47,551 bases of DNA from Flavobacteriia bacterium (GTDB taxonomy: Bacteria; Bacteroidota; Bacteroidia; Flavobacteriales; Weeksellaceae): NCBI GenBank assembly GCA_019455045.1, contig JACFND010000017.1:1-47551 (forward strand), written 5' to 3'. The notes below the pieces were generated by a model. It was not told the origin of the DNA. It saw only the letters and a program-made list of their open reading frames with translations, and made no database searches. Below, one piece after another: positions 27,570-35,713 of the stretch. A program made the position numbers and the translations under genes. Every line of letters begins with the position of its first letter. Position 1 is the first letter of the stretch.

Positions 27570-29561
27570 CTACCAGTTAAAAATCAGATTGACAAACAGA
27601 TTCCTGCCCGGTCTCGGTATATTGTTCCAATCAGAAAATGTCGCATAATCCTGATCAAACAGATTTTCCGCACCCAGTTTTACAGTCAGTTTCTTTGCAT
27701 TGAAATCAAATACTTTTGAAACCGAAACATTCACAATCTGATAACTGTCTTTTGGCGTTTCACCAAACTCAGCACTGTATCTGCTGTTTTTTGAACTTCC
27801 TTCCAAATCCGCTTCAGCCGACCATTTTCTTTTGTCAAACCGAAATCCGACACGATAATTAAACGGCTGAATCAGCGGCAGTCTGTTTTTTTCAAAATCT
27901 TCACCGTATCGGTAAGAAGCGCGTCCGTTAAAACTCCAGCCGGGAAGAAAACGGTATTCCAAATCGAGATCGGTATTGAATATTTCAGCATATTTCAAAG
28001 CTTCATACACCTTGATCCCGTTTGCGCCGATGGTCATCGGAATCAGCGACGGGTCGGGTTTTCCGATGATGTAATCATAGATATGGAAGAAATTTCCCTG
28101 CCATTTCACGGTCAGTTTGTCAAATTTGTATTGGGTGGACAATGAAAATTCAACCGATTTCTCATTTTTCAAAAACGGATTTCCGACATAGTCATAGGCA
28201 TCAAAACTGTTGAACAGATAAAATCCGTATGCCTCTGAAACCGAAGGCGCCCTCTCACTGAAACCAACGCTAAAGCCGTGCAGCCAACGGTTGTGATGAA
28301 ACGAAAAGCCGGTGTTGATACTTTTGATCGAACGGGTTTTTGATGATTCCATTTCAGGATAAAAAACCTGGAGACTGCTCAAACCAAAATCGCTTTTAAT
28401 GCTGTTGTTATGAAGACCGAAACCAGCCGAAAAATCAAGATTCAGATGAGGTGTAAATTCAACTTTGTCCTCGATAAAAAATCCGCCGTAAACCGTATTC
28501 ACATCCGGCCAGGTCATCATATACATATCCGGTTCGTTCGGATCGTTCGGGTGCATCGTCATCTCGGCCAGCGAATTGTTCAGATGCCCCGACAGACTGA
28601 ATGCAAATTTGTGTTTCAAATAATTCCCTTTCAGTTTGGTATAAAATCCCGAAGTTTTGCTCCAGCCGGGCATATCCATCCGAATCGGCACATCCGGACG
28701 ATGGCTGTCATCCATCACGTGTTTGACATTGTTGTAATAAACTTTGGTTTCCCACAGATTGAATGTCGGCGACAAATCTTTGTAAGAATACTGAACCGAA
28801 GCGATGGTTGCCTCGGCAAGTGAAACATCCATCGGCAGAGCGGGATAGCCCACATCGGTTGCGCGGTCATAAATCAATGAGGCTTCAATCGACTGATGAT
28901 CAGTCAGTTTATAACCGGCAATCGCCGAAAGATTGTATTTTGTAAACTGTGAATACATAATTTCATCACCGCCGCCTGCTTTGTAATTGTCCGCATCACG
29001 ATAGGTGAAATCAAGATTTGTAAAAAACCTGTCGGATGAATAACTCATACCGGTTCCGGCAATCAGCTGTTGGTTGACGCTCTCAAAACCGCTGAACAGC
29101 GAACCTTTGAAACCGGCATTGTTGAAACCTGCTCTTTTTCTCACCAGATCGATGTTTCCGGCAATGGTGCCGCCGTGTGAAGCACCCGACGGACCGCTGC
29201 TGATATTTGCTTTTGAGAAATTTGTAATTTCAACATACGAAGTCACCGGATCCATTTTATCGGTACAGGCGCTGTAAATCCGCATTCCGTCAAGCGTGAT
29301 GATGCTGCGTTCGGTCGCCATTCCCTGTAGCATTGGTTCCCAGGCATAAGCACCTCTTTTGATCATATTCACCGAAGCTGATTTTTCGAGATAATTATCG
29401 ATCGAACCGAGGATTTTTGAGTCTTTCAGTTGTTTGTCCATCGGCTGTGAAATGATGATTTCGTCGAGCATCACATTGTCGAGACTGTCAATGGGATAAT
29501 CCTGGCCAAAGACCGTCAGACCAAAACCGATCGTCCATGCTGTTAGGATGTATTTTTTCAT
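27570..29561 (-). CDS. TonB-dependent receptor, OprC/NosA-like, probably for copper
   Basis: The 663-residue outer-membrane receptor has a signal peptide (ending LTVFGQ), a plug domain (about 45-160) and a beta barrel ending in the terminal aromatic FVNLIFNW. In the plug, DGMRIYSACTDKMDP contains Cys99-x3-Met103. OprC of Pseudomonas binds copper through a CxxxM pair at the equivalent plug site plus an HxM pair; here an extracellular Met/His/Asp-rich loop (near 335-350: MTMHPNDPNEPDMYMM) could supply further ligands. It closes a three-gene minus-strand operon with a Met/His-rich lipoprotein and a Cys-rich membrane protein. Receptor assignment is firm; copper specificity is inferred. Confidence 0.9.
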   Translation of the reverse strand: MKKYILTAWTIGFGLTVFGQDYPIDSLDNVMLDEIIISQPMDKQLKDSKILGSIDNYLEKSASVNMIKRGAYAWEPMLQGMATERSIITLDGMRIYSACTDKMDPVTSYVEITNFSKANISSGPSGASHGGTIAGNIDLVRKRAGFNNAGFKGSLFSGFESVNQQLIAGTGMSYSSDRFFTNLDFTYRDADNYKAGGGDEIMYSQFTKYNLSAIAGYKLTDHQSIEASLIYDRATDVGYPALPMDVSLAEATIASVQYSYKDLSPTFNLWETKVYYNNVKHVMDDSHRPDVPIRMDMPGWSKTSGFYTKLKGNYLKHKFAFSLSGHLNNSLAEMTMHPNDPNEPDMYMMTWPDVNTVYGGFFIEDKVEFTPHLNLDFSAGFGLHNNSIKSDFGLSSLQVFYPEMESSKTRSIKSINTGFSFHHNRWLHGFSVGFSERAPSVSEAYGFYLFNSFDAYDYVGNPFLKNEKSVEFSLSTQYKFDKLTVKWQGNFFHIYDYIIGKPDPSLIPMTIGANGIKVYEALKYAEIFNTDLDLEYRFLPGWSFNGRASYRYGEDFEKNRLPLIQPFNYRVGFRFDKRKWSAEADLEGSSKNSRYSAEFGETPKDSYQIVNVSVSKVFDFNAKKLTVKLGAENLFDQDYATFSDWNNIPRPGRNLFVNLIFNW

Positions 29562-29595
29562 CGTCTTTGTTTTTAATTCAATTACATAATCATTC

Positions 29596-29631
29596 GCAAA
29601 ATTGAATTACAATAAATTTTGCAATTCAATT
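29596..29631. promoter_or_regulatory. Overlapping inverted repeats upstream of the TonB receptor gene
   Basis: GCAAAATT (29596-29603) pairs with AATTTTGC (29615-29622), and AATTGAATT (29600-29608) pairs with AATTCAATT (29623-29631). The two hairpins share bases and exclude each other. They could be an operator or leader structure, but the DNA is AT-rich and chance is possible. Confidence 0.3.
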
Positions 29632-29642
29632 GATCCAATCAA

Positions 29643-30476
29643 TTAAAACTCGATTTCAAAGAAAATACTGCTTTGCGGATTTGATTCGGTTATTTCTTCA
29701 CCTTTCAGAATCTCGCCGTTTTGGTTCTCAAGCATCAGATTGATGATCCAGTAACCGGTCATTGTCAGACTCAGTTTTCCGTGATAAAATCCGTCTGAGG
29801 TCTGGGTCAGATCCACATTGTTTGGCGAACCGTGATTTCCCATGCCGGGCATTCTCGGATCGATTTTCAGTTTGTAATTGTTCACAATCGGAAAATCATG
29901 CATTGATCCCATTTTAAAAATCGCAGCCGTCATATCGTTTACTGCAACTTTCGGGTCCGAAGGCTCAACCAGCGCAACGATATATTTTTCATCATCACTT
30001 CCGACAAAAGTGGTCACCCTTCTTTTTGCAGCCTGCTGAACTTCGATTGCATTTGACATTTCATAACTGCTTCCGCCGACGGAATATTCAAAACTCAGAT
30101 CCCATGAACCCGCCATCTGGAAAACGATCCAGCCTTCGTACAGACTTTGCTTTCCACTGACTTTTTGAATATCCGAATGAGGCGCACCGTGTTGCATGGT
30201 TCCCATATCCATCATAGGCATCCAGCTGAAATTTGAATTGGTGATCAGTGAACCGTCGCTGTTTTTTAATTGCAGATAAACTTTGTTGTAACCGTCTGTC
30301 AGCTTTCCGCTTTCCGTATAAATTGCGATCTTATGATTTTGATTTTCAAAGGTTTTTGTCAGCAAAAGACCTTCGGTTTCGTCAATTGGCTGGGGTTCGT
30401 TTCCGTTGTCGTCATCTGAACACGAAAACATAATTGTGGCTGCTGCAAACAGCAGTGCATATTTTAAGAATTTCAT
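29643..30476 (-). CDS. Met/His-rich lipoprotein with FixH/YtkA-like domains, probably copper-binding
   Basis: From the ATG at 30474-30476 the product has 277 residues and starts with a lipoprotein signal (MKFLKYALLFAAATIMFSC, lipobox MFSC) followed by an acidic linker. The mature part has two beta-sandwich-like segments each carrying Met and His clusters: SWMPMMDMGTMQHGAPHS and KIDPRMPGMGNHGSP. The second is followed by GKLSLTMTGYWIINL, a pattern seen in FixH/YtkA-like domains near copper genes. The frame continues 35 codons further upstream but this part lacks a signal-peptide character. It lies between the Cys-rich protein and the receptor and probably hands metal to or from that receptor. 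Confidence 0.8.
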   Translation of the reverse strand: MKFLKYALLFAAATIMFSCSDDDNGNEPQPIDETEGLLLTKTFENQNHKIAIYTESGKLTDGYNKVYLQLKNSDGSLITNSNFSWMPMMDMGTMQHGAPHSDIQKVSGKQSLYEGWIVFQMAGSWDLSFEYSVGGSSYEMSNAIEVQQAAKRRVTTFVGSDDEKYIVALVEPSDPKVAVNDMTAAIFKMGSMHDFPIVNNYKLKIDPRMPGMGNHGSPNNVDLTQTSDGFYHGKLSLTMTGYWIINLMLENQNGEILKGEEITESNPQSSIFFEIEF

Positions 30477-30604
30477 AATTTTTATTTTTTTTGGTTGATA
30501 CAATGATTTGTGCGAATTGAAATGATCCGCAAATTGATTTTTGAACATAATTCTTGAATCCGAATCCAATGATCCGGTCAAAATAAAGTGTTTAAATTAA
30601 TTGA

Positions 30605-30979
30605 TCAGCCAAAAACAGGCGGTGGTGTGAACCGTTTCAAATCAACAGACTGAAAATGGTCCAAATAGTAGAAATTATGAATCGGACTTGAAAAGAATTC
30701 AGGAATTTCAAAATGAAAATCTTCAGACAGAAATACCGATTCGGTTTTTAACTGCTGCAAAAGCGCAGGAATTTCATTTCCGTCGGTCTGATCTGCCATT
30801 TTTGAAATTTGACAGTTCCCGTTACAGTGTTCGTCCGGTTTGTCTTTGTTTTCACAAAAGAGTTCGGTGAAGTCTTTGTTGTCCAACAGATAGAAATTGA
30901 GAAGCAGACTGTTCTTTATACTTCCGAACAGAAGTACAAAAATCATCGGCCATATCAGAAAAAGCGATTTCTCTCTCAT
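30605..30979 (-). CDS. Small membrane protein with Cys/His metal-binding motif
   Basis: The 124-residue protein has one N-terminal hydrophobic helix (about 7-30). After it comes the cluster FCENKDKPDEHCNGNCQISK, with three Cys and one His in a C-x10-C-x3-C arrangement suited to binding a soft metal such as copper. It ends in the Pro-rich tail FTPPPVFG. I know this type of short protein only as an unnamed Bacteroidetes family near metal receptors. It is first in the operon, with a -7 element eight bases before the ATG. Confidence 0.75.
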   Translation of the reverse strand: MREKSLFLIWPMIFVLLFGSIKNSLLLNFYLLDNKDFTELFCENKDKPDEHCNGNCQISKMADQTDGNEIPALLQQLKTESVFLSEDFHFEIPEFFSSPIHNFYYLDHFQSVDLKRFTPPPVFG

Positions 30980-30987
30980 TTCGGATA

Positions 30988-30995
30988 CAAATGTA
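30988..30995 (-). promoter_or_regulatory. Predicted -7 element of the copper-type operon
   Basis: On the minus strand TACATTTG matches TAnnTTTG exactly. Only eight bases separate it from the ATG, so the transcript would have a leader of a few bases at most. No -33 TTTG at normal spacing was found. Confidence 0.45.
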
Positions 30996-31162
30996 TTCTA
31001 TATTGTCGAATCTGATTATGATTTGGATCAAGGATTTTGGTTTTTGAACAATGATTTTAATCACTGACGATTGTCTGTTTCAAAACTGAAATTGAATTCA
31101 AAAAAAATCAAAAATAAAAGGCTGTTTTATCGAAAGAAATTTAATTTAGCCTGATCAATGGA

Positions 31163-32434
31163 ATGAACAATAAAATGAAGACTTCAGATATATCAGAAAA
31201 CCTGAAAGGATCCGAAATCCTGAATATCGGCGGTAAGGTCAGAGAGCTGCTGATGAAGGGCGAAAAAATTTACAATCTGACCATCGGTGATTTTGACACC
31301 TCAATTTTCTCAACGCCAAAACTGCTCAAGGATGCTGTGATTGATGCGTACAACTCGGGTTATACAAATTATCCGGTGGCAAATGGAGAACCCGAATTGA
31401 GAAAAAATGCTGCAGAATATCTGAAAAAAGTTGGCGGTCCGGATTATATTGAAAATGAAATACTGGTTTCAGCAGGTGCAAGACCTTTGATTTATTCATT
31501 TTACAGAACGGTTGTCGATCCGGGCGATACGGTGCTGTTTCCTGTGCCTTCATGGAACAATGATGCCTATTCGTTTTTGAATCGGGCTGAAACCATTGAG
31601 ATTCCGACAAAACCCGAAAATAAATTTATTCCGACCGCAGAAGAAATCTTACCGCATATTTCAAAGGTGTCTCTGATTGCGCTCTGTTCACCGCTGAATC
31701 CGGGCGGAACTGTATTTGAACGGACTCAGCTGGAAGAAATCTGTGAGCTGATCCTCAATGAAAACAAAAAAAGACTTTCTGAAAACCGTAAACCGGTCTA
31801 TCTGCTTTTTGATTCAATCTATTGGCAGCTGAATTACGGTGATGCCGAATTTCTTCATCCGGTCTTGATTCGTCCCGAAATAAAGGATTTTATGATTTCA
31901 ATCGACGGAATATCCAAAGCATTTTCAGCCACCGGTTTGAGAGTCGGCTGGGCTTACGGTCCTGAAGACATCATCAAAAAAATGTCTGCGCTGCTGACCC
32001 ATGTCGGTGCATGGGCGCCAAAACCCGAACAGTTGGGAACGGCAGCTTTTCTGGCTCAGTTTGATGAAGTTCAAAAATATCTCGATCATCACCGTTTTGA
32101 ATTGTCGGAAAGACTCAATGGTTTTTACAATGGTTTCAAACAGCTGAAATCTGAAGGATTCAGTGTGGATGCCATCAAACCTGAAGCTGCGCTTTATCTG
32201 AGTGTGAATCTGGAATTGAAAGGAAAACAGACGCCGGCAGGAAAAATGCTGAATTCTGCAAGAGAAATTACAGACTGGCTGATTGATGAAGTCAGAGTGG
32301 CGCTGGTTCCATTTTATGCTTTCGGATCTTCCGATGAACTGTGCTGGTTCAGACTTTCGGTCGGCAGAGCATCGCTTGACGATATTCCAAAAATCATTGA
32401 AACATTTAGGAAATCATTGTCCGAACTGAAATAA
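31163..32434 (+). CDS. Pyridoxal-phosphate aminotransferase, class I/II
   Basis: The 423-residue protein has the fold-type I aminotransferase landmarks: the substrate-binding NLTIGDFD segment, SPLNPGGT with the conserved Asn, the Asp that pairs with the cofactor nitrogen (YLLFDSIYWQ), and the PLP lysine in ISKAFSATGLRVGW. Arg in WFRLSVG near the C-terminus binds the substrate carboxylate. Sequence layout fits an aspartate-aminotransferase-like enzyme, but substrate is not fixed by motifs. It stands 108 bases upstream of cphB; aspartate released from cyanophycin would be a natural substrate. An ATG at 31175 is an alternative start. Confidence 0.88.
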   Translation: MNNKMKTSDISENLKGSEILNIGGKVRELLMKGEKIYNLTIGDFDTSIFSTPKLLKDAVIDAYNSGYTNYPVANGEPELRKNAAEYLKKVGGPDYIENEILVSAGARPLIYSFYRTVVDPGDTVLFPVPSWNNDAYSFLNRAETIEIPTKPENKFIPTAEEILPHISKVSLIALCSPLNPGGTVFERTQLEEICELILNENKKRLSENRKPVYLLFDSIYWQLNYGDAEFLHPVLIRPEIKDFMISIDGISKAFSATGLRVGWAYGPEDIIKKMSALLTHVGAWAPKPEQLGTAAFLAQFDEVQKYLDHHRFELSERLNGFYNGFKQLKSEGFSVDAIKPEAALYLSVNLELKGKQTPAGKMLNSAREITDWLIDEVRVALVPFYAFGSSDELCWFRLSVGRASLDDIPKIIETFRKSLSELK

Positions 32435-32510
32435 TAAAGAGGAAGTGTTTTTTGAATTCATACTAAAATTCTTAAAAACTTGTTATTAATTAGGTTGAAG
32501 TCAGGTCGGT

Positions 32511-32538
32511 TTTGAATATGAAATTATAATTAGATTTG
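32511..32538 (+). promoter_or_regulatory. Predicted promoter of cphB, nearly leaderless
   Basis: TTTG (32511-32514) is followed after 16 bases by an exact -7 element TAGATTTG (32531-32538). The ATG begins only four bases later, so transcription would start at or next to the start codon. Confidence 0.55.
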
Positions 32539-32542
32539 CCCA

Positions 32543-33421
32543 ATGGAAATAAAAGGAAAGCTGATCATTATTGGCGGTGCAATTGACAAAGGAAGTTTTA
32601 CCGAAGTCAGTTTTGACAAAAACGTAGCCAATAATTTAAATTTCTTTGAAAAAGGGATACTGAAAAGAATCATCAAAGAATCCAGGCTGGGACCTGAATC
32701 GAGAATAGAAATCGTTACGACCGCTTCATCGATTCCGATGGATGTCGGTTCTGAATATATCAGAGCATTCAATTATCTCGGTGCCAACAATGTGGGCGCG
32801 CTTCATATCCAAAAAAGGGAAGAAGCTTCGACAGATGAAACCCTTGAAAGAGTTGAAAAAGCAGATGTGATGATGTTCACAGGCGGCGATCAGCTCCGTC
32901 TGACTTCGATTTTGGGCGGAACCCGTTTTCACAAAGTCCTTACTGAAAAATACAGAAATGAAGAATTTGTGTATGCCGGAACTTCAGCCGGTGCAGCTGC
33001 TGCATCTGCGAGCATGATCTATCAGGGAACCAGCAAAGAAGCACTGCTCAAAGGTGAGGTGAAAATCACCAGCGGTCTGGATCTGATTGAAAATGTGATC
33101 ATCGATACTCATTTTGTAAGCCGCGGGCGAATCGGCCGTTTGTTTCAGGCGGTTGTCAGCAATCCGAGCGTGCTTGGAATCGGATTGGGTGAAGATACCG
33201 GTCTGCTGATCAAAAACGGAAGCTGTATGGAGGCCATCGGTTCGGGGCTTGTCATACTGGTTGACGGAAGACAGATTAAGGATACCAATTTGACCGATGT
33301 TCCGTTGGGAGCGCCGATTTCGATCAACAATCTGATTGTCCATGTGATGAGCCAGGACGACAAATATGATCTGACCACCGGCGAATTCACTATCTTTGAC
33401 AAATCTTCAAAAACAGTATAG
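32543..33421 (+). CDS. cphB: Cyanophycinase
   Basis: CphB is a cytoplasmic serine exopeptidase (family S51) that cuts cyanophycin into beta-Asp-Arg dipeptides. The 292-residue protein has the nucleophile Ser148 in AGTSAGA, the conserved MFTGGDQLRL segment, and HFVSRGRIGRL, a family hallmark with the substrate-binding Arg residues. Length matches the short cytoplasmic form; there is no signal peptide. It is followed after four bases by the isoaspartyl peptidase gene, which acts on its product. Confidence 0.96.
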   Translation: MEIKGKLIIIGGAIDKGSFTEVSFDKNVANNLNFFEKGILKRIIKESRLGPESRIEIVTTASSIPMDVGSEYIRAFNYLGANNVGALHIQKREEASTDETLERVEKADVMMFTGGDQLRLTSILGGTRFHKVLTEKYRNEEFVYAGTSAGAAAASASMIYQGTSKEALLKGEVKITSGLDLIENVIIDTHFVSRGRIGRLFQAVVSNPSVLGIGLGEDTGLLIKNGSCMEAIGSGLVILVDGRQIKDTNLTDVPLGAPISINNLIVHVMSQDDKYDLTTGEFTIFDKSSKTV

Positions 33422-33425
33422 TCAA

Positions 33426-34271
33426 ATGATCAAACTGATTATCCACGGCGGATTCTTCAGCGAATCGGGCACAGATTCAGCAACAAAAAAAGCAAAACAG
33501 GATGCACTGAAAAGAATACTCGAAGACGGTTATTCGTTTTTGAAAAACAATTCTGCTTTTGAAACCGTGATCCATACCGTTTCTCTTTTGGAGGATGATC
33601 CGCTTTTTAATGCGGGCATCGGTTCACAGATTCAGAGCGATGGGAAAATCAGGATGAGTGCGGCTGTAATGGACGGTCAGACCGAGAAAATGAGCGGTGT
33701 GATCAATATTCAGAAAGTTAAAAATCCGATCAAAGTTGCAAAAGTACTGATTGATTTTGATGACAGAGTTTTGGGCGGTCCGGCAGCAACCGATTTTGCA
33801 AGAAAAAACGGATTTGAGGAATTTTCGACCGAAACCGAACAGCGAAGAAAAGAATACGAAGAAAAATTAAAATCATTGGGAACCGGTACTGTCGGCTGTG
33901 TTGCAATCGACAGTGAGGGAAGACTGGCTGCTGCGACTTCGACCGGCGGCAAAGGTTTTGAAATTCCCGGCAGGATTTCGGATTCTGCAACCGTTGCCGG
34001 AAATTATGCCAATTCAAATTGTGCGGTAAGCTGTACCGGAGTGGGCGAGGACATCGTCAGCGGTGCGGTGGCTGCAAAAATTGTGACCCGTGTTACAGAC
34101 GGTATGCCGATCGGAAAAGCATTTGAAAAAACTTTTGATGAGCTCAAACCATACGACGGTTTTGCCGGAGCGATCGCAATCGACAAATCGGGTAATTTCT
34201 ATCATCAGGATTCACATCCGAAAATGGTCTTCGGCTCTTATGACGGCAGCGATTTCCAGATTTTTGACTGA
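33426..34271 (+). CDS. iaaA: Isoaspartyl peptidase / L-asparaginase (Ntn-hydrolase)
   Basis: This 281-residue proenzyme cleaves isoaspartyl dipeptides such as beta-Asp-Arg to free amino acids, finishing cyanophycin degradation. Family features are the opening IIHGGF, GIGSQIQSDG, and the autocleavage site GTGTVGCVAIDS with nucleophile Thr155, followed by AAATSTGGK. The longer frame starting at 33396 overlaps the end of cphB and lacks the family N-terminus, so the ATG at 33426, four bases after the cphB stop, is chosen. Confidence 0.93.
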   Translation: MIKLIIHGGFFSESGTDSATKKAKQDALKRILEDGYSFLKNNSAFETVIHTVSLLEDDPLFNAGIGSQIQSDGKIRMSAAVMDGQTEKMSGVINIQKVKNPIKVAKVLIDFDDRVLGGPAATDFARKNGFEEFSTETEQRRKEYEEKLKSLGTGTVGCVAIDSEGRLAAATSTGGKGFEIPGRISDSATVAGNYANSNCAVSCTGVGEDIVSGAVAAKIVTRVTDGMPIGKAFEKTFDELKPYDGFAGAIAIDKSGNFYHQDSHPKMVFGSYDGSDFQIFD

Positions 34272-34323
34272 GATTTGTCATATATAAAATCATTCAATAA
34301 ATCAATCAGAATAAACTATTGAC

Positions 34324-34359
34324 TTGTCTTTAAGTCATAATATTTAGCTATTAAGTTTG
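34324..34359 (+). promoter_or_regulatory. Predicted promoter of the peroxiredoxin operon
   Basis: An exact -7 element TAAGTTTG (34352-34359) lies 35 bases before the peroxiredoxin ATG. A TTG at 34324-34326 is 25 bases upstream, slightly far for a -33 element. Confidence 0.45.
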
Positions 34360-34394
34360 CAGTCGAAATTAAAAAACTTAAAAAATTAAATATT

Positions 34395-35021
34395 ATGTCA
34401 TTAGTAGGAAAAAAAGCTCCTCAGTTTACAGCTCCGGCAGTTTTGGACGGAGAAGAAATCGTTAACGACTTCAAATTGCCGATCGGCGAAAAAAACATTG
34501 TACTGTTCTTCTATCCGAAGGATTTCACCTTTGTTTGTCCGACCGAACTTCACGCATTTCAGGAGAAACTTGCTGAATTTGAAAAAAGAGATGCTGTGGT
34601 TGTTGCAGTTTCAACCGATTCTGAGGAAACCCATCTGGCATGGCTGAATACAGAAAAAGATCATGGCGGAATTCAGGGTGTCACCTATCCCGTAGTTGCC
34701 GATTTGTCAAAAACCATTTCTATGGATTACGGTGTGCTTGCGGGTGAATATGTAACCGATTATGAAACCGAAAGAATTGTATTTGAAGGACTTCCGGTTG
34801 CTTACAGAGGAACTTTCATCATCGACAAAAACGGTGTGATTCGTCACGAAACCATCAACGATCTGCCGTTGGGAAGAAACATTGATGAGTACGTTCGTCT
34901 GTTGGATGCGATTATCCATGTTGAAAAATACGGTGAAGTTTGTCCTGCCAACTGGGAAGAAGGAAAAACTGCAATGCAGGCGACCAAAGAAGGTGTTTCG
35001 GAATATTTGTCACTCAATTAA
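34395..35021 (+). CDS. 2-Cys peroxiredoxin (AhpC/TSA family)
   Basis: The 208-residue enzyme reduces hydrogen peroxide and organic peroxides in the cytoplasm. The peroxidatic Cys48 sits in the typical FTFVCPTE motif and the resolving Cys is in EVCPANW near the C-terminus, as in typical 2-Cys Prx1/AhpC enzymes. It heads a three-gene operon with a thioredoxin-like protein 11 bases downstream, which is a plausible electron donor, and a DUF6952 protein. Confidence 0.95.
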   Translation: MSLVGKKAPQFTAPAVLDGEEIVNDFKLPIGEKNIVLFFYPKDFTFVCPTELHAFQEKLAEFEKRDAVVVAVSTDSEETHLAWLNTEKDHGGIQGVTYPVVADLSKTISMDYGVLAGEYVTDYETERIVFEGLPVAYRGTFIIDKNGVIRHETINDLPLGRNIDEYVRLLDAIIHVEKYGEVCPANWEEGKTAMQATKEGVSEYLSLN

Positions 35022-35032
35022 TCAGAACGAAA

Positions 35033-35347
35033 ATGTTTGTTGAAATTACAGAAGACAACCTCAAAGAGGTGATCGGTCAGCAGCCGAAAACGCTGGTGCA
35101 GTTTGGCGCCGGATGGTGCGGAAACTGCAGACTGATGAAGCCGAAACTGAAAAGAATGGCTCAGTCAGATGAGAACATTCAGTTCATCTATGCAGATGCC
35201 GAGAAATTCCCCGAAAGCAGAAAACTGGCTGAAGTCACCAATCTGCCGACTTTTGCAATCTACAAAGACGGAGAATTTGTAAATCAGGTGGTTACATCAA
35301 AAGAAGAACAATTAAAAGAACTTTACAATGAAATTGCCGGTTTATAA
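35033..35347 (+). CDS. Thioredoxin-family protein
   Basis: The 104-residue protein has a thioredoxin fold with active site GWCGNCR in place of the usual WCGPC, and the conserved cis-Pro in TNLPTFAIY. A longer frame starting at 34940 overlaps the peroxiredoxin gene out of frame; the ATG at 35033 gives the correct thioredoxin length. Its position after the peroxiredoxin suggests it recycles that enzyme. The Asn for Pro change should shift the redox potential. Confidence 0.92.
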   Translation: MFVEITEDNLKEVIGQQPKTLVQFGAGWCGNCRLMKPKLKRMAQSDENIQFIYADAEKFPESRKLAEVTNLPTFAIYKDGEFVNQVVTSKEEQLKELYNEIAGL

Positions 35348-35576
35348 AAATTTGCAGAAGAACTGTTCATTTGAAGAAATGGAAAATGCGCTGACCGTTC
35401 TTGAAGCCTATGCGGAATCGCCTGCTGTGAAAGAGGATGAGAGAGATGCGATCGGTGAAATTATCTCAAATATCTGCGGAGCGATCGAAATGAAATCTCT
35501 GATCGAAAACGGGATGGAGGAAAGAGATGCAGCCAATCATTTTATGAAAAGAGTGCTGGGTTCGATCGACAGATAA
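35328..35576 (+). CDS. DUF6952 family small protein
   Basis: The 82-residue helical protein overlaps the end of the thioredoxin gene by 20 bases and so is translationally coupled. The sequence MKLPVYKNLQKN...LTVLEAYAES...GEIISNICGAIEM fits a short Bacteroidetes family I know as DUF6952, always seen near peroxiredoxin and thioredoxin genes. Its function is unknown. Confidence 0.82.
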   Translation: MKLPVYKNLQKNCSFEEMENALTVLEAYAESPAVKEDERDAIGEIISNICGAIEMKSLIENGMEERDAANHFMKRVLGSIDR

Positions 35577-35628
35577 TCGACAACTGAAACATTCAAATCA
35601 AAGAATGCTTTTGAGATAAAATTAGATT

Positions 35629-35668
35629 TTAGCCCGAAGACTCAGGTTTTCGGGCTTTTTATTTTAAT
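35629..35668 (+). terminator. Terminator of the peroxiredoxin operon
   Basis: AGCCCGAA (35631-35638) pairs with TTCGGGCT (35649-35656) around a ten-base loop, followed by a T-rich tract. Confidence 0.9.
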
Positions 35669-35713
35669 TTTGTTGATGAACTTCGGCTTAAATTTAAATC
35701 CAAATCAGAAGAA

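Noticed and set aside
30477..30581. N-terminal extension of the Met/His-rich lipoprotein
   Set aside because: A lipoprotein signal starts at 30476; the extension would bury it.
33396..33425. Longer start for the isoaspartyl peptidase
   Set aside because: It overlaps the end of cphB; the family N-terminus starts at 33426.
34940..35032. Longer start for the thioredoxin-like gene
   Set aside because: It overlaps the peroxiredoxin gene in another frame and gives a non-family N-terminus.
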